Shown here: piece by piece, positions 33,084 to 40,474 of the stretch
Position numbering within the stretch: position 1 is the stretch's first letter
How the letters are laid out: every line of letters begins with the position of its first letter
Source: Nocardia jinanensis
Lineage (GTDB): Bacteria > Actinomycetota > Actinomycetes > Mycobacteriales > Mycobacteriaceae
Assembly (NCBI RefSeq): GCF_014645735.1
Contig: NZ_BMMH01000024.1
Location: 1-64,000, forward strand
Length of the DNA: 64,000 nucleotides
Reading direction: 5' to 3'
Translations under genes and position numbers: made by a program
The notes under the pieces: model-generated
Seen by the model: only the letters and a program-made list of their open reading frames with translations
Told to the model about the DNA's origin: nothing
Databases searched by the model: none

Positions 33084-33755
33084 ATGATCAGACGTCTCAC
33101 CGCGCTGTTCGCCGGTCTCTGGCTGTACGGCTTCTCGATGGCCGTGATGATCCGCGCCGCAGTGGGTTTGGACCCGTGGGACGTTTTCCATCAAGGTGTC
33201 ACCCGGCACGTCCCGATGAGCTTCGGCACCGTCACCGCACTGACCGGTGTGGTGGTTCTACTGGCCTGGATTCCATTGCGCCAGTGGCCCGGTGTGGGCA
33301 CGGTGAGCAACGTGGTGCTGGTCGGCGTCTCCGTCGACGTCGGGTTACTGATACTCCCCGAGTGGGAGTCGATGCCGGTCCGGCTGGGCGCGATGGTGGT
33401 CGCGGTCGTGCTGAACGCGGTGGCCAGTGTGCTGTACATCGGCGCGGGACTCGGGCCGGGCCCGCGCGACGGTCTCATGACCGGTCTGGTCCGGCGGACC
33501 GGGTGGTCCATCCGGCTGGTACGGACCGTCCTCGAAGTATCGGTCCTGACGATCGGCTGGCTCCTCGGTGGCAGCGTCGGGGTCGGCACCTTGGTCTACG
33601 CGGTCGCCATCGGACCGCTCATCCAGCTCATGGTGCCACTGGTCGCGGGGCGCCTGCCCGGATTCGACACCACGCCGACGCGGCGGCCGACCGATACCGA
33701 CGGCGCTCCCGAACCCATGGGAGGCGATAACGCCGAGATCCGGTCGCGGGCGTGA
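33084..33755 (+). CDS. yczE: YczE/YitT-type integral membrane protein
   Basis: The 223-residue protein has about five hydrophobic segments and the YczE layout: an early Gly-Leu-Trp-Leu-Tyr-Gly-Phe segment, Leu-Asp-Pro-Trp-Asp-Val-Phe-His-Gln-Gly, and Gly-Leu-Gly-Pro-Gly-Pro-Arg-Asp-Gly-Leu-Met. These Leu-x-Pro-Trp-Asp and Gly-Pro-x-Asp-Gly motifs are typical. In Bacillus, yczE lies next to the PPTase gene sfp and affects bacillomycin production; its biochemical role is unknown. Here it is divergent from the NRPS gene. I infer a membrane role in production or release of the peptide. The C-terminal 30 residues are hydrophilic. I chose the ATG at 33084 because upstream in-frame codons encode Arg/Pro-rich sequence unlike the family. 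Confidence 0.75.
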   Translation: MIRRLTALFAGLWLYGFSMAVMIRAAVGLDPWDVFHQGVTRHVPMSFGTVTALTGVVVLLAWIPLRQWPGVGTVSNVVLVGVSVDVGLLILPEWESMPVRLGAMVVAVVLNAVASVLYIGAGLGPGPRDGLMTGLVRRTGWSIRLVRTVLEVSVLTIGWLLGGSVGVGTLVYAVAIGPLIQLMVPLVAGRLPGFDTTPTRRPTDTDGAPEPMGGDNAEIRSRA

Positions 33756-33828
33756 GCGGATATCTCGCTGCATCCCGCGCCGCGTCGGGGTACGAACCCG
33801 CCCACGTCGCGGTTCTGCCGCAGACGCC

Positions 33829-33862
33829 GAGTGGGGGACGCCGATTCCGGCGTCGCCCACTC
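33829..33862. terminator. Bidirectional hairpin between yczE and csbD
   Basis: Two 15-base arms with one mismatch (beginning GAGTGGG and ending CCCACTC) enclose an ATTC loop. It lies between the convergent yczE and csbD genes. There is no long T run, as is usual for actinobacterial terminators. Confidence 0.7.
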
Positions 33863-33873
33863 GTATGTTCGCC

Positions 33874-34047
33874 TCAGTCGCGGAAGGCGTCCTTGACCTT
33901 CTCCCCCGCGTCCTTGAGGTTGGACTTGGTCTGGTCGGCCTTACCCTCGTTCTCCTTGTCCTTGTCGCCGGTGGCCTGCCCGAGCTTTTCCTTGGCCTGA
34001 CCAGCGAGATCTTCGGCCTTGTTGTTGAACTTGTCCGTAGCACTCAT
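33874..34047 (-). CDS. csbD: CsbD-family stress protein
   Basis: This 57-residue, highly charged Lys/Asp/Glu-rich protein has the CsbD pattern: Asp-Lys-Phe-Asn-Asn-Lys, Ala-Glu-Asp-Leu-Ala-Gly-Gln-Ala-Lys-Glu, Gly-Asp-Lys, then Asp-Ala-Gly-Glu-Lys-Val-Lys-Asp-Ala-Phe. CsbD proteins are small general-stress proteins of unknown mechanism, under sigma-B control in Bacillus. The ATG has a GAGAGGG-like site. It is divergent from the thioesterase gene; the 222-base gap shows no clear motif. Longer in-frame starts upstream encode shadow sequence. Confidence 0.88.
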   Translation of the reverse strand: MSATDKFNNKAEDLAGQAKEKLGQATGDKDKENEGKADQTKSNLKDAGEKVKDAFRD

Positions 34048-34269
34048 CGCCTGACCCTCTCGTCGGGTGCGCCCGGCCTGCTGTCCGGCCGGTCGTCGGG
34101 GCGAATAACCACCAACCGCCGTCCCAAACAGGTAGTCGCGATCTGCCCGGCGAACGCAGCTACCCACTCGGCGAGTGTGTACACACGATCGACGGTCCGA
34201 CAGCAGAGTTCTCCAGCGGTGGTGGCGCGCTACTCGCCCGTAGCGTCGCGTATGCCTATCCTCCACCGG

Positions 34270-35361
34270 ATGACAACGGAGTCGGGAACCGTACATCCGT
34301 CCACCCGAGCAGATCGGCAGGCCGTGACCACCACAACCATCGACCCTCTCCCGACCCCGGCCGTATCCGGCAGGCGGCCCGAGGCGATCCATCGTTTCCT
34401 CGTCAAACCCGCCGACGCGGGGATCGCGGACGCGGTGGACGGCGGCAAACTTCTCGAATGGATCGACAAGGTCGCCTATGCCGCGGCGGCCCAGTGGAGC
34501 GGGCGCTACTGCGTCACCGCCTACGTCGGCAATATTCACCTGGACCGGCCGATCGCGGTCGGCGAACTGGTCGAGTTGCACGCGAATCTCGTCCACACCG
34601 GGCGCACGAGCATGCATATCCTGGTCAGCGTCTATTCGACCGACCCCACCCGGCAGAAACCGGTCCAGACGGCCCAGTGCCTGACGATCTTCGTCGCGGT
34701 GGACGATGAACGCCGGACCGTCGAGGTGCCCCAGTGGGAGCCGTCCACGATCCTCGAACTGCACCGCCATCGGCAGGCGCGGGCGCGTATCTCGGTCCGG
34801 AAGCGGATCGAGGAGGCCATGGCGGCGCAGCGCTACACCGCGAGCGGCACCGCACCGAGCGCGACGCTGCGCTTTCTCGCGGCACCGTCGGATATCAACT
34901 GGGGCGGCAAGGTCCACGGGGGCCGCACGATGGGGTGGATCGACGAGGCCGCCTACGTCTGCGGCGCCGATTGGGCCGGGCAGCATGTGATCACCTCCTA
35001 TTTCGGCGGTATCCGCTTCTACCGGCCGATCGTCATCGGCCATATCGTGGAGGTCACCGCGCGGCTCATCCATACCGGGCCGCGCAGTATGCATATCAGC
35101 GTGCACGTGACGTCGACCGACCCGCACTCCGACGAACCCGCACTCGCCGCACACGGCCTGGCGGTCGTGGTGGCGGTCGACGCCAACGGGAAGGCCCGCC
35201 CGATCGAACAGTGGACACCGGTCTCCGATGAGGACCGCTCGCTGGCTGCCCATGCCCGTCACCTGGTCGAGCTGCGGGCGGAGGCCGAACCGTTCGCCAC
35301 CGCCGCCGATCTGCCCGCCGACGCCGAACCCAGCTACTTCCGCGCGCCGATTCCGGGCTGA
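34270..35361 (+). CDS. Acyl-CoA thioesterase with two hotdog domains
   Basis: About 363 residues with two tandem hotdog (4HBT-type) domains, near residues 35-165 and 200-330. Each has a similar core: Gly-Lys-Leu-Leu-Glu-Trp-Ile-Asp-Lys-Val-Ala-Tyr in the first and Gly-Gly-Arg-Thr-Met-Gly-Trp-Ile-Asp-Glu-Ala-Ala-Tyr in the second. Each then has Tyr-Val-Gly-Asn-Ile or Tyr-Phe-Gly-Gly-Ile and an Ile/Leu-x-His-Thr-Gly strand. The Gly-x5-Trp-Ile-Asp helix carries the probable catalytic Asp. Such proteins hydrolyse acyl-CoA esters in the cytoplasm. The start is not certain: ATG at 34252 or GTG at 34323 are also possible. Its neighbours do not tell the chain length preferred. Confidence 0.8.
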   Translation: MTTESGTVHPSTRADRQAVTTTTIDPLPTPAVSGRRPEAIHRFLVKPADAGIADAVDGGKLLEWIDKVAYAAAAQWSGRYCVTAYVGNIHLDRPIAVGELVELHANLVHTGRTSMHILVSVYSTDPTRQKPVQTAQCLTIFVAVDDERRTVEVPQWEPSTILELHRHRQARARISVRKRIEEAMAAQRYTASGTAPSATLRFLAAPSDINWGGKVHGGRTMGWIDEAAYVCGADWAGQHVITSYFGGIRFYRPIVIGHIVEVTARLIHTGPRSMHISVHVTSTDPHSDEPALAAHGLAVVVAVDANGKARPIEQWTPVSDEDRSLAAHARHLVELRAEAEPFATAADLPADAEPSYFRAPIPG

Positions 35362-35508
35362 GCCGGAGCGTGCCGGGGTTGCCGGCCCCCTCGGCAGGTA
35401 CCCGGCGGGATCCGGCTCGATCCGACGAGTTGTCGGCGGGCCGCGCCGGAGCCGGCGAGCGCACTCTCCCCCGTTCCGGCCGGAATCGCGCGAGCGGTGT
35501 ATCCAGGC

Positions 35509-35540
35509 GTGATGTCCGGTGAGGTTGTCCCGGACATCAC
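35509..35540. terminator. Hairpin between thioesterase and tetR
   Basis: A perfect 11-bp inverted repeat GTGATGTCCGG-N10-CCGGACATCAC overlaps the stop codon of the TetR gene. It lies between convergent genes and fits a terminator. The 147 bases between it and the thioesterase stop hold only GC-rich sequence. Confidence 0.6.
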
Positions 35541-36193
35541 AGCTGAGCGATCCCTTCCGACGCCGGGGCGGATCGGCCGGCGGTTCCGGCGCTCGAAGGG
35601 GCGGCGATCCCGTGTTTCATGAGCGGAACGATGGTGCTGCGGACGAAGGCGCGCGCTTCGTCGGGATCGGTGAAATCGACACCACCGACGCCGGGTGTGA
35701 GCATCAGCGAATGCGCCAGGCGGGCAACGAGTTCGGCGACCGGACGCGGATCGTAGCGGTCGACCAGACCGGCGGACTGGGCGTGGGTGAGCATCCCGAC
35801 GATGTAATCGATACCGATCGCGACCAGCCGCTCACCCTGCACGGTGTAGAAACCGAGCGCCTCCTCCGGAGCCACCCGCAGCAGCTGGGTGACCAGCCGG
35901 TGGATCCGAGTCTGCAACAGCACATGCAGCATCGTCTCCTCGATCCGGTCCTCCACGGTGGTGGCGGTGGTGGCGATCGCGCTGACCTCGGTCAGCATGC
36001 GCTGGGTCTCCCGCTCCAGGACCGCCTCGACCAGGTTGTCCTTCCCGGCGAAGCGCCGATGAATGGTGATCCGGTTGATCCCGGCCCGCCGCGCGATATC
36101 CTCGAGGCCGGCCCGCCTGATCCCGACCTGCAGAATCCTTTCCAACGCAGCGTCCATGATCGCCTCATCGACAGTGTCGCCACCCGCAGCCAT
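35537..36193 (-). CDS. TetR-family transcriptional regulator
   Basis: 218 residues. The N-terminal helix-turn-helix (about residues 10-55) reads [57 protein letters not shown], then Ile-His-Arg-Arg-Phe-Ala-Gly-Lys. The C-terminal domain contains an Arg-Leu-Ala-His-Ser-Leu-Met-Leu-Thr stretch. I place the start at the ATG at 36193. A TATATT -10 box lies six bases before it, as for a leaderless mRNA starting on the A of ATG, and the next upstream candidate (36208) would lie inside the promoter. A palindrome covers the start, so it should repress itself. No obvious target gene is adjacent: the upstream P1B-4 ATPase is transcribed toward it and has its own sensor. Confidence 0.82.
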   Translation of the reverse strand: MAAGGDTVDEAIMDAALERILQVGIRRAGLEDIARRAGINRITIHRRFAGKDNLVEAVLERETQRMLTEVSAIATTATTVEDRIEETMLHVLLQTRIHRLVTQLLRVAPEEALGFYTVQGERLVAIGIDYIVGMLTHAQSAGLVDRYDPRPVAELVARLAHSLMLTPGVGGVDFTDPDEARAFVRSTIVPLMKHGIAAPSSAGTAGRSAPASEGIAQL

Positions 36194-36220
36194 GTAACCA
36201 ATATACAAATCCGGTTACAT
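36192..36220 (-). promoter_or_regulatory. Leaderless promoter with autoregulatory operator
   Basis: An 8-bp perfect inverted repeat ATGTAACC-N13-GGTTACAT includes the start codon region of the TetR gene. The TATATT -10 box (minus strand, 36201-36206) lies inside the spacer. Bound repressor would cover both promoter and transcription start. Confidence 0.6.
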
Positions 36221-36256
36221 AGCAGAGTGGGCGGCCGAGGTCACCGCCGCGCCCGG

Positions 36257-38233
36257 CTACCGGCCCGCGTCGGCGGCACGACGCCAGGCGGCACTGCGCA
36301 GCAGGCGCAGGCCGTTGAGTCCGACAATGATCGTGGAGCCCTCGTGGCCCGCCACCCCCAGCGGCAGCGGCAGGGTACCCACCAGATCCCATACCACCAG
36401 CACCACGATGAAGGATGCGGCGATCACCAGATTCGCGGCCACGACCCGGCGGGCGCGACGGGCCAGTGCGATCACCGTGGGAACGGTGGTGAGATCGTCA
36501 CGAACGATAACCGCGTCGGCGGTCCGGAGCGTGAGATCCGAACCCGCCCCGCCCATCGCGATACCGACGTGCGCGGCGGCGAGAGCGGGGGCGTCGTTGA
36601 TACCGTCACCCACGACCGCCACCCCGGCGCCGGCGGCCCGCAACTGCCGGACAGCGGCCACCTTGTCGGCGGGCAGCAGTCCGGCCCGGATATCGGTGAT
36701 GCCGACCCGGACGGCCACTCGGTCGGCGGCCGCCCGGTTGTCACCGGTCAGCAGCACAGGGATCGTTCCGGTCAGCCGTCGCGCCGCATCGACAGCGACC
36801 GCGGCTTCCGGCCGCATCTCGTCGGCGAGGGCGAGCACCCCGGCCGGGCGGCGGTCACGGGTCACCACGACCGCGGTGTGGCCCCCCGCCTGCATCGTCG
36901 CTATCGCAGCAGCCGCCGCCTCGACGACCGGGCCGGGCTCGACGTTCTCCAGCGCCGCCGGTGACCCGACCGCGATGCGATGGCCCTCGACGCGAGCGCT
37001 CACGCCACGGCCCGGATGAGCGACGAAATCGCTCACGGACGGTAGGTCGAGCCCCCGCGCGCGGGCGGCCCGGACGATGGCGGCGGCGAGCGGATGTTCG
37101 CTGGGCCGCTCCGCGGCCGCGGCGAGCCGGAGCACCTCGTCGGCGTCGAATGTGTCGATCGGACACCATATCCCGGCCAACTCGGGAGTACCCCGGGTCA
37201 GCGTTCCGGTCTTGTCGAACGCGATCACATCGGTGGTACCCAGTTTCTCCATCACGACCGCGGACTTGACGAGGACACCGTGGCGTCCGGCCGTCGCGAT
37301 CGCGGCCAGCAGCGGAGGCATGGTCGCCAGCACCACCGCGCACGGGGAGGCGACGATCATGAACGTCATCGCGCGCAGCAGCGCGCGCTGCGCTGTCTCG
37401 CCGAACACCAGCGGCACCACGAATATCACCAGGGTGGCCCCGACCATCGTCACCGAGTAGCGCTGCTCGATCTTCTCGATGAACAGCTGAGTACGGGCCT
37501 TGGTGCGGCTCGCCTCTTCCACCAGGGACGCGATCCGGGCGATCACCGAGTCCCGCGCACGGCGATCGACCCGGATCCACAGGGAGCCGGTGCCGTTGAG
37601 AGTGCCGGCGAACACTTCGTCACCGGCGGATCTGTCCACCGGCAACGGTTCCCCGGTGATGGTGGCCTGATCGACCTCGCTGCCGCCGGATACAACGGTG
37701 GCGTCGGCGGGGATCCGTTCTCCGGGCCGCACCAGGACGGTATCGCCGACCTCGAGGTCGGCGACCGCGATCGTCTCCTCCTCGTCCGATTCGGTGACCC
37801 GGGTCGCGGTATCCGGGGCCAGATCCAGCAGCCCGCGTACCGAATCCTCCGTGCGGGCGCTCGCGAAGGCCTCCAGCGCGCCCGAGGTTGCGAAGATGAC
37901 GATCAGCAGCGCGCCGTCACCGACCTGCCCGATCGCTGCGGCGCCGAGGGCGGCGGCCACCATCAGCAGATCCACATCCAGCGTCTTCTCTCGTAACGCG
38001 CGCAAACCGGCCGCGGCCGGTGCCCGGCCACCGGCCGCGTAACAGGCCAGGTACAGCGACCACCACAGCCAGTCCGGACCCCCGGCGAGCTGCGCCGCGG
38101 CCCCGGCCCCGGACAACGCCACTGCCGTTGCCGCCCAACGGGTTTCGGATAGCGACAACAGCTTCGTACGGCGCACCGCCACCGGCGCGGGTACAGCTGT
38201 CGCGACGGTGGACGTACGCGTCGGAACGGCCAC
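36257..38233 (-). CDS. ctpJ: P1B-4-type metal-exporting ATPase (CtpJ-like)
   Basis: 658 residues with all P-type ATPase motifs: Thr-Gly-Glu-Pro-Leu-Pro-Val, the phosphorylation site Asp-Lys-Thr-Gly-Thr-Leu-Thr, Ser-Glu-His-Pro-Leu-Ala, and Gly-Asp-Gly-Ile-Asn-Asp-Ala-Pro. The metal site is Ser-Pro-Cys in TM4 of the core, with His-Glu-Gly-Ser-Thr in the last membrane segment, the pair that defines P1B-4 pumps for Co2+, Ni2+, Zn2+ or Fe2+. There is no N-terminal CxxC metal domain, as usual for this subgroup. It is divergent from nmtR with a palindromic operator between; in Mycobacterium tuberculosis NmtR controls the P1B-4 pump CtpJ. The GTG start has a GGAGG site. Likely cargo is Ni2+/Co2+, exported across the plasma membrane. 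Confidence 0.9.
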   Translation of the reverse strand: MAVPTRTSTVATAVPAPVAVRRTKLLSLSETRWAATAVALSGAGAAAQLAGGPDWLWWSLYLACYAAGGRAPAAAGLRALREKTLDVDLLMVAAALGAAAIGQVGDGALLIVIFATSGALEAFASARTEDSVRGLLDLAPDTATRVTESDEEETIAVADLEVGDTVLVRPGERIPADATVVSGGSEVDQATITGEPLPVDRSAGDEVFAGTLNGTGSLWIRVDRRARDSVIARIASLVEEASRTKARTQLFIEKIEQRYSVTMVGATLVIFVVPLVFGETAQRALLRAMTFMIVASPCAVVLATMPPLLAAIATAGRHGVLVKSAVVMEKLGTTDVIAFDKTGTLTRGTPELAGIWCPIDTFDADEVLRLAAAAERPSEHPLAAAIVRAARARGLDLPSVSDFVAHPGRGVSARVEGHRIAVGSPAALENVEPGPVVEAAAAAIATMQAGGHTAVVVTRDRRPAGVLALADEMRPEAAVAVDAARRLTGTIPVLLTGDNRAAADRVAVRVGITDIRAGLLPADKVAAVRQLRAAGAGVAVVGDGINDAPALAAAHVGIAMGGAGSDLTLRTADAVIVRDDLTTVPTVIALARRARRVVAANLVIAASFIVVLVVWDLVGTLPLPLGVAGHEGSTIIVGLNGLRLLRSAAWRRAADAGR

Positions 38234-38282
38234 GGGCCACCTCCACAGGGAACGAACAGATCCGCCGACAATAACAGAACAT

Positions 38283-38298
38283 ATGAAGACGTCTTCAT
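38283..38298. promoter_or_regulatory. NmtR/SmtB-type operator
   Basis: A perfect 16-base palindrome ATGAAGACGTCTTCAT with AT-rich flanks lies in the 92-base gap between ctpJ and nmtR. It matches the ATA-x2-TGAA...TTCA-x2-TAT style of ArsR/SmtB operators. It should be occupied by metal-free NmtR and released on binding Ni2+ or Co2+. Confidence 0.75.
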
Positions 38299-38325
38299 TT
38301 ATGCTGGTTGATATGCTGTTCGCTT

Positions 38326-38691
38326 ATGGGACACGGGGTCGAAGGCCGGGACCGCCCGACCACCACGCGGTTGGACGCCGATGCGGCAGGCCGGGTCGCG
38401 ACGACGCTGCAGGCGCTGGCCACGCCGAGCCGGCTGCTGATCCTGAGCGAACTGCGGCAGGGACCGCTACCGGTGACCGAGCTGGCGGCGGCGGTCGGGA
38501 TGGAACAGTCCGCGGTCTCCCACCAATTGCGACTGCTGCGAAATCTCGGCCTGGTCACCGGCGCTCGCGCCGGGCGCAGCATCGTCTACAGCCTCTACGA
38601 CAACCATGTGGCCCAGTTGCTCGACGAGGCGATCTACCACAGCGAGCACCTGCGCCTGGGTCTCGCCGATCGCCCCGAAGCCGCCGGCTGA
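38326..38691 (+). CDS. nmtR: NmtR, nickel/cobalt-sensing ArsR-family repressor
   Basis: 121 residues, very close to mycobacterial NmtR along the whole length as I remember it. The mature N-terminus Gly-His-Gly-Val-Glu-Gly is kept; in NmtR the N-terminal amine and His are Ni2+ ligands, which also fixes the start at 38326. The winged helix contains Met-Glu-Gln-Ser-Ala-Val-Ser-His-Gln-Leu. The alpha-5 metal site is present as Asp-Asn-His-Val-Ala-Gln-Leu-Leu-Asp-Glu-Ala and Tyr-His-Ser-Glu-His, giving the known Asp/His/His/His ligands. It represses the divergent pump gene until Ni2+ or Co2+ binds. The link to nickel is strong because a nickel importer and a [NiFe] hydrogenase follow within 4-15 kb. 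Confidence 0.92.
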   Translation: MGHGVEGRDRPTTTRLDADAAGRVATTLQALATPSRLLILSELRQGPLPVTELAAAVGMEQSAVSHQLRLLRNLGLVTGARAGRSIVYSLYDNHVAQLLDEAIYHSEHLRLGLADRPEAAG

Positions 38692-38740
38692 GCGGATCCG
38701 CTACCGGATACCGGGTTCACCGAACAGGCGGCCCGGAATC

Positions 38741-39094
38741 TCAGTCGTGGTCCGGTATCCCGCGTACGTGATGCTCAGCGGCGTTCAGCGCCTCGACCAG
38801 CAGGCGGCGCACATGTCCGCCACGGGTGCGGTAGAGCATGCGCCGGCCGTCGCGACGCCGGATCACCAGCCCGGCGAGTTCGAGCTTGGCCAGATGCTGC
38901 GATACCGCGGGCCGGGCCAGCGATACCCGTTCGGCGAGCGAGCCGACATCCAGTTCGTCACCGCTCAGCAACCACAGGAGTCGCAATCGGGTGGGGTCGG
39001 ACAGCATCCGCATCGCCTTCGCCGCCGCCTCGGCGAGGTCCGGGGGCGGAAGCTCGGACCAATGGCTACTACTATCATGTGCGTACACGAGCAC
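38741..39094 (-). CDS. KmtR-like ArsR-family metal sensor
   Basis: 117 residues from a GTG start, with an ArsR winged helix (Arg-Pro-Ala-Val-Ser-Gln-His-Leu-Ala-Lys-Leu). The C-terminus resembles M. tuberculosis KmtR, a Ni/Co sensor: Gly-His-Val-Arg-Arg-Leu-Leu-Val-Glu-Ala, Asn-Ala-Ala-Glu-His-His and Gly-Ile-Pro-Asp-His-Asp. In KmtR the last motif ends in two histidines used as ligands; here one of these is Asp, so metal selectivity may differ. The gene is divergent from the MFS exporter, with a 39-base gap and a short inverted repeat at the start, and should control it. A second GTG two codons downstream is an alternative start. Confidence 0.78.
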   Translation of the reverse strand: MLVYAHDSSSHWSELPPPDLAEAAAKAMRMLSDPTRLRLLWLLSGDELDVGSLAERVSLARPAVSQHLAKLELAGLVIRRRDGRRMLYRTRGGHVRRLLVEALNAAEHHVRGIPDHD

Positions 39095-39096
39095 AT
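39077..39096. promoter_or_regulatory. Possible operator of the KmtR-like sensor
   Basis: An inverted repeat ATGTGC-N8-GCACAT overlaps the start of the ArsR-type gene and lies 38 bases before the MFS start. Short arms make this tentative. Confidence 0.4.
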
Positions 39097-39133
39097 ATTC
39101 TGCCGGTGCTCGGAGCGGATCCAGGAGTCGAGG

Positions 39134-40474
39134 GTGTCACTGTTCAGCCGACGCGCCTACCGGCATCTGTTCACGGCGCAGGTGTCGGCGTTGTGCGGCA
39201 CCGGTCTGGCGACCGTGGCGCTGGGTCTGCTGGCCTATCAGCTGGCAGGAAGAGATGCGGGCCTGGTACTCGGTACCGCGCTGACGATCAAAATGGTCGT
39301 CTACGTATCCGTGGCGCCGGTGGCGGCGGCCTACGCCGATCGGCTGCCGCGGCGGGGGCTGCTCGTCGGGCTGGATCTGGTCCGGGTAGCGGTGGTGCTG
39401 ACACTGCCGTTCGTGAACGAGGTGTGGCAGATCTATCTGTCGATCGCCGTTCTACAGACCGCGTCGGCGGTGTTCACCCCGGCCTTCCAAGCTGTGTTGC
39501 CCGATATCCTGCCCGACGAGCGCGAGTACACCCGAGCCCTGTCCGCCGCACAACTCGCTTCCACGATGGAGACCCTGCTCAGCCCGCTGCTGGCGGCGCT
39601 GTTGCTCACGGTGCTGGACTTCCATTGGCTGTTCGCGGGGACCGCCCTCGGGTTCCTCGCCTCCGCGGCGCTGGTCGCCGGCACTGCGATCCCGGATATC
39701 GCCCACCGCGCGCGGACAACCGGGATATGGGACCGCACCGTCGCGGGAATGCGGATCTTCGCCGCCACCCCGCGCCTGCGCGGCCTGCTCGGGGTGAACC
39801 TGGTGGTGGCCGCGGTGGGGTCGGTGGTGATGGTCGATACCGTGAACTACGTCCGCGATGTCCTGGGCGGCTCACAATCCGATGTCGCGGTGCTGTTGGC
39901 GGCCAATGGTTCCGGAACGATGCTCGCCGCCCTCGCACTGCCCCGAGTGCTGGATCGGGCGCGCGAACGCTCGATCGTGCTGGCCGGCGCGGGCACTCTG
40001 GTACTCGGCATCACCGCCGCGATCATGATGGCGCTGAACGGTACCGGCAGCCGGACCACCGCCCTCGTGGTCTGGGCGGTCATCGGCGCCGGCGCCGGAC
40101 TGGCGATTACTCCGGTGGGTCGAGTACTACGTCGCTCCGCGCAACCGAAGGACCGGCCGGCCCTCTTCGCCGCCCAGTTCTCGCTATCGCATCTGTGCTG
40201 GCTCATCACCTACCCGCTCGCGGGCGGGCTGGCGACCTCGGCGGGCTTCGCCGTCGCCTGGATCGTCCTGGCCGTTGCCGCGGTGGGTGGGCTGGCCGCG
40301 GCGGTCCGGTACTGGCCGCGCCGCGACCCGGCGGCTCTCGGCCACGTCCACGACGACCGCGTTGATCCGGATCACCTGCACGACGCCGTGCCGGTGGGCG
40401 CGACCACCTACCGGCACACCCACACGTTCGTCATCGACGACAACCACCGGCGGTGGCCCACGCCGGTCGGTTAA
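39134..40474 (+). CDS. MFS exporter with His-rich C-terminal tail, probably for metal
   Basis: 446 residues with about 12 membrane segments of the major facilitator type (Tyr-Ala-Asp-Arg-Leu-Pro-Arg-Arg-Gly between TM2 and TM3). The cytoplasmic tail is unusual: within about 45 residues it has His-Val-His-Asp-Asp, Asp-Pro-Asp-His-Leu-His-Asp and Tyr-Arg-His-Thr-His-Thr. Such tails bind Ni2+, Co2+ or Zn2+. The GTG start is supported by AGGAG eight bases upstream; longer frames upstream run through the opposite-strand sensor gene. With the divergent KmtR-like sensor this suggests metal efflux, though sequence cannot exclude a drug substrate. Its TAA stop overlaps the stop of the convergent gene in a shared TTAA. 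Confidence 0.75.
   Translation: MSLFSRRAYRHLFTAQVSALCGTGLATVALGLLAYQLAGRDAGLVLGTALTIKMVVYVSVAPVAAAYADRLPRRGLLVGLDLVRVAVVLTLPFVNEVWQIYLSIAVLQTASAVFTPAFQAVLPDILPDEREYTRALSAAQLASTMETLLSPLLAALLLTVLDFHWLFAGTALGFLASAALVAGTAIPDIAHRARTTGIWDRTVAGMRIFAATPRLRGLLGVNLVVAAVGSVVMVDTVNYVRDVLGGSQSDVAVLLAANGSGTMLAALALPRVLDRARERSIVLAGAGTLVLGITAAIMMALNGTGSRTTALVVWAVIGAGAGLAITPVGRVLRRSAQPKDRPALFAAQFSLSHLCWLITYPLAGGLATSAGFAVAWIVLAVAAVGGLAAAVRYWPRRDPAALGHVHDDRVDPDHLHDAVPVGATTYRHTHTFVIDDNHRRWPTPVG

Noticed and set aside
35362-35508. Second terminator hairpin after the thioesterase gene
   Set aside because: Many short GC pairs are possible, but none stands out against the background. Only the repeat at 35509-35540 is convincing.
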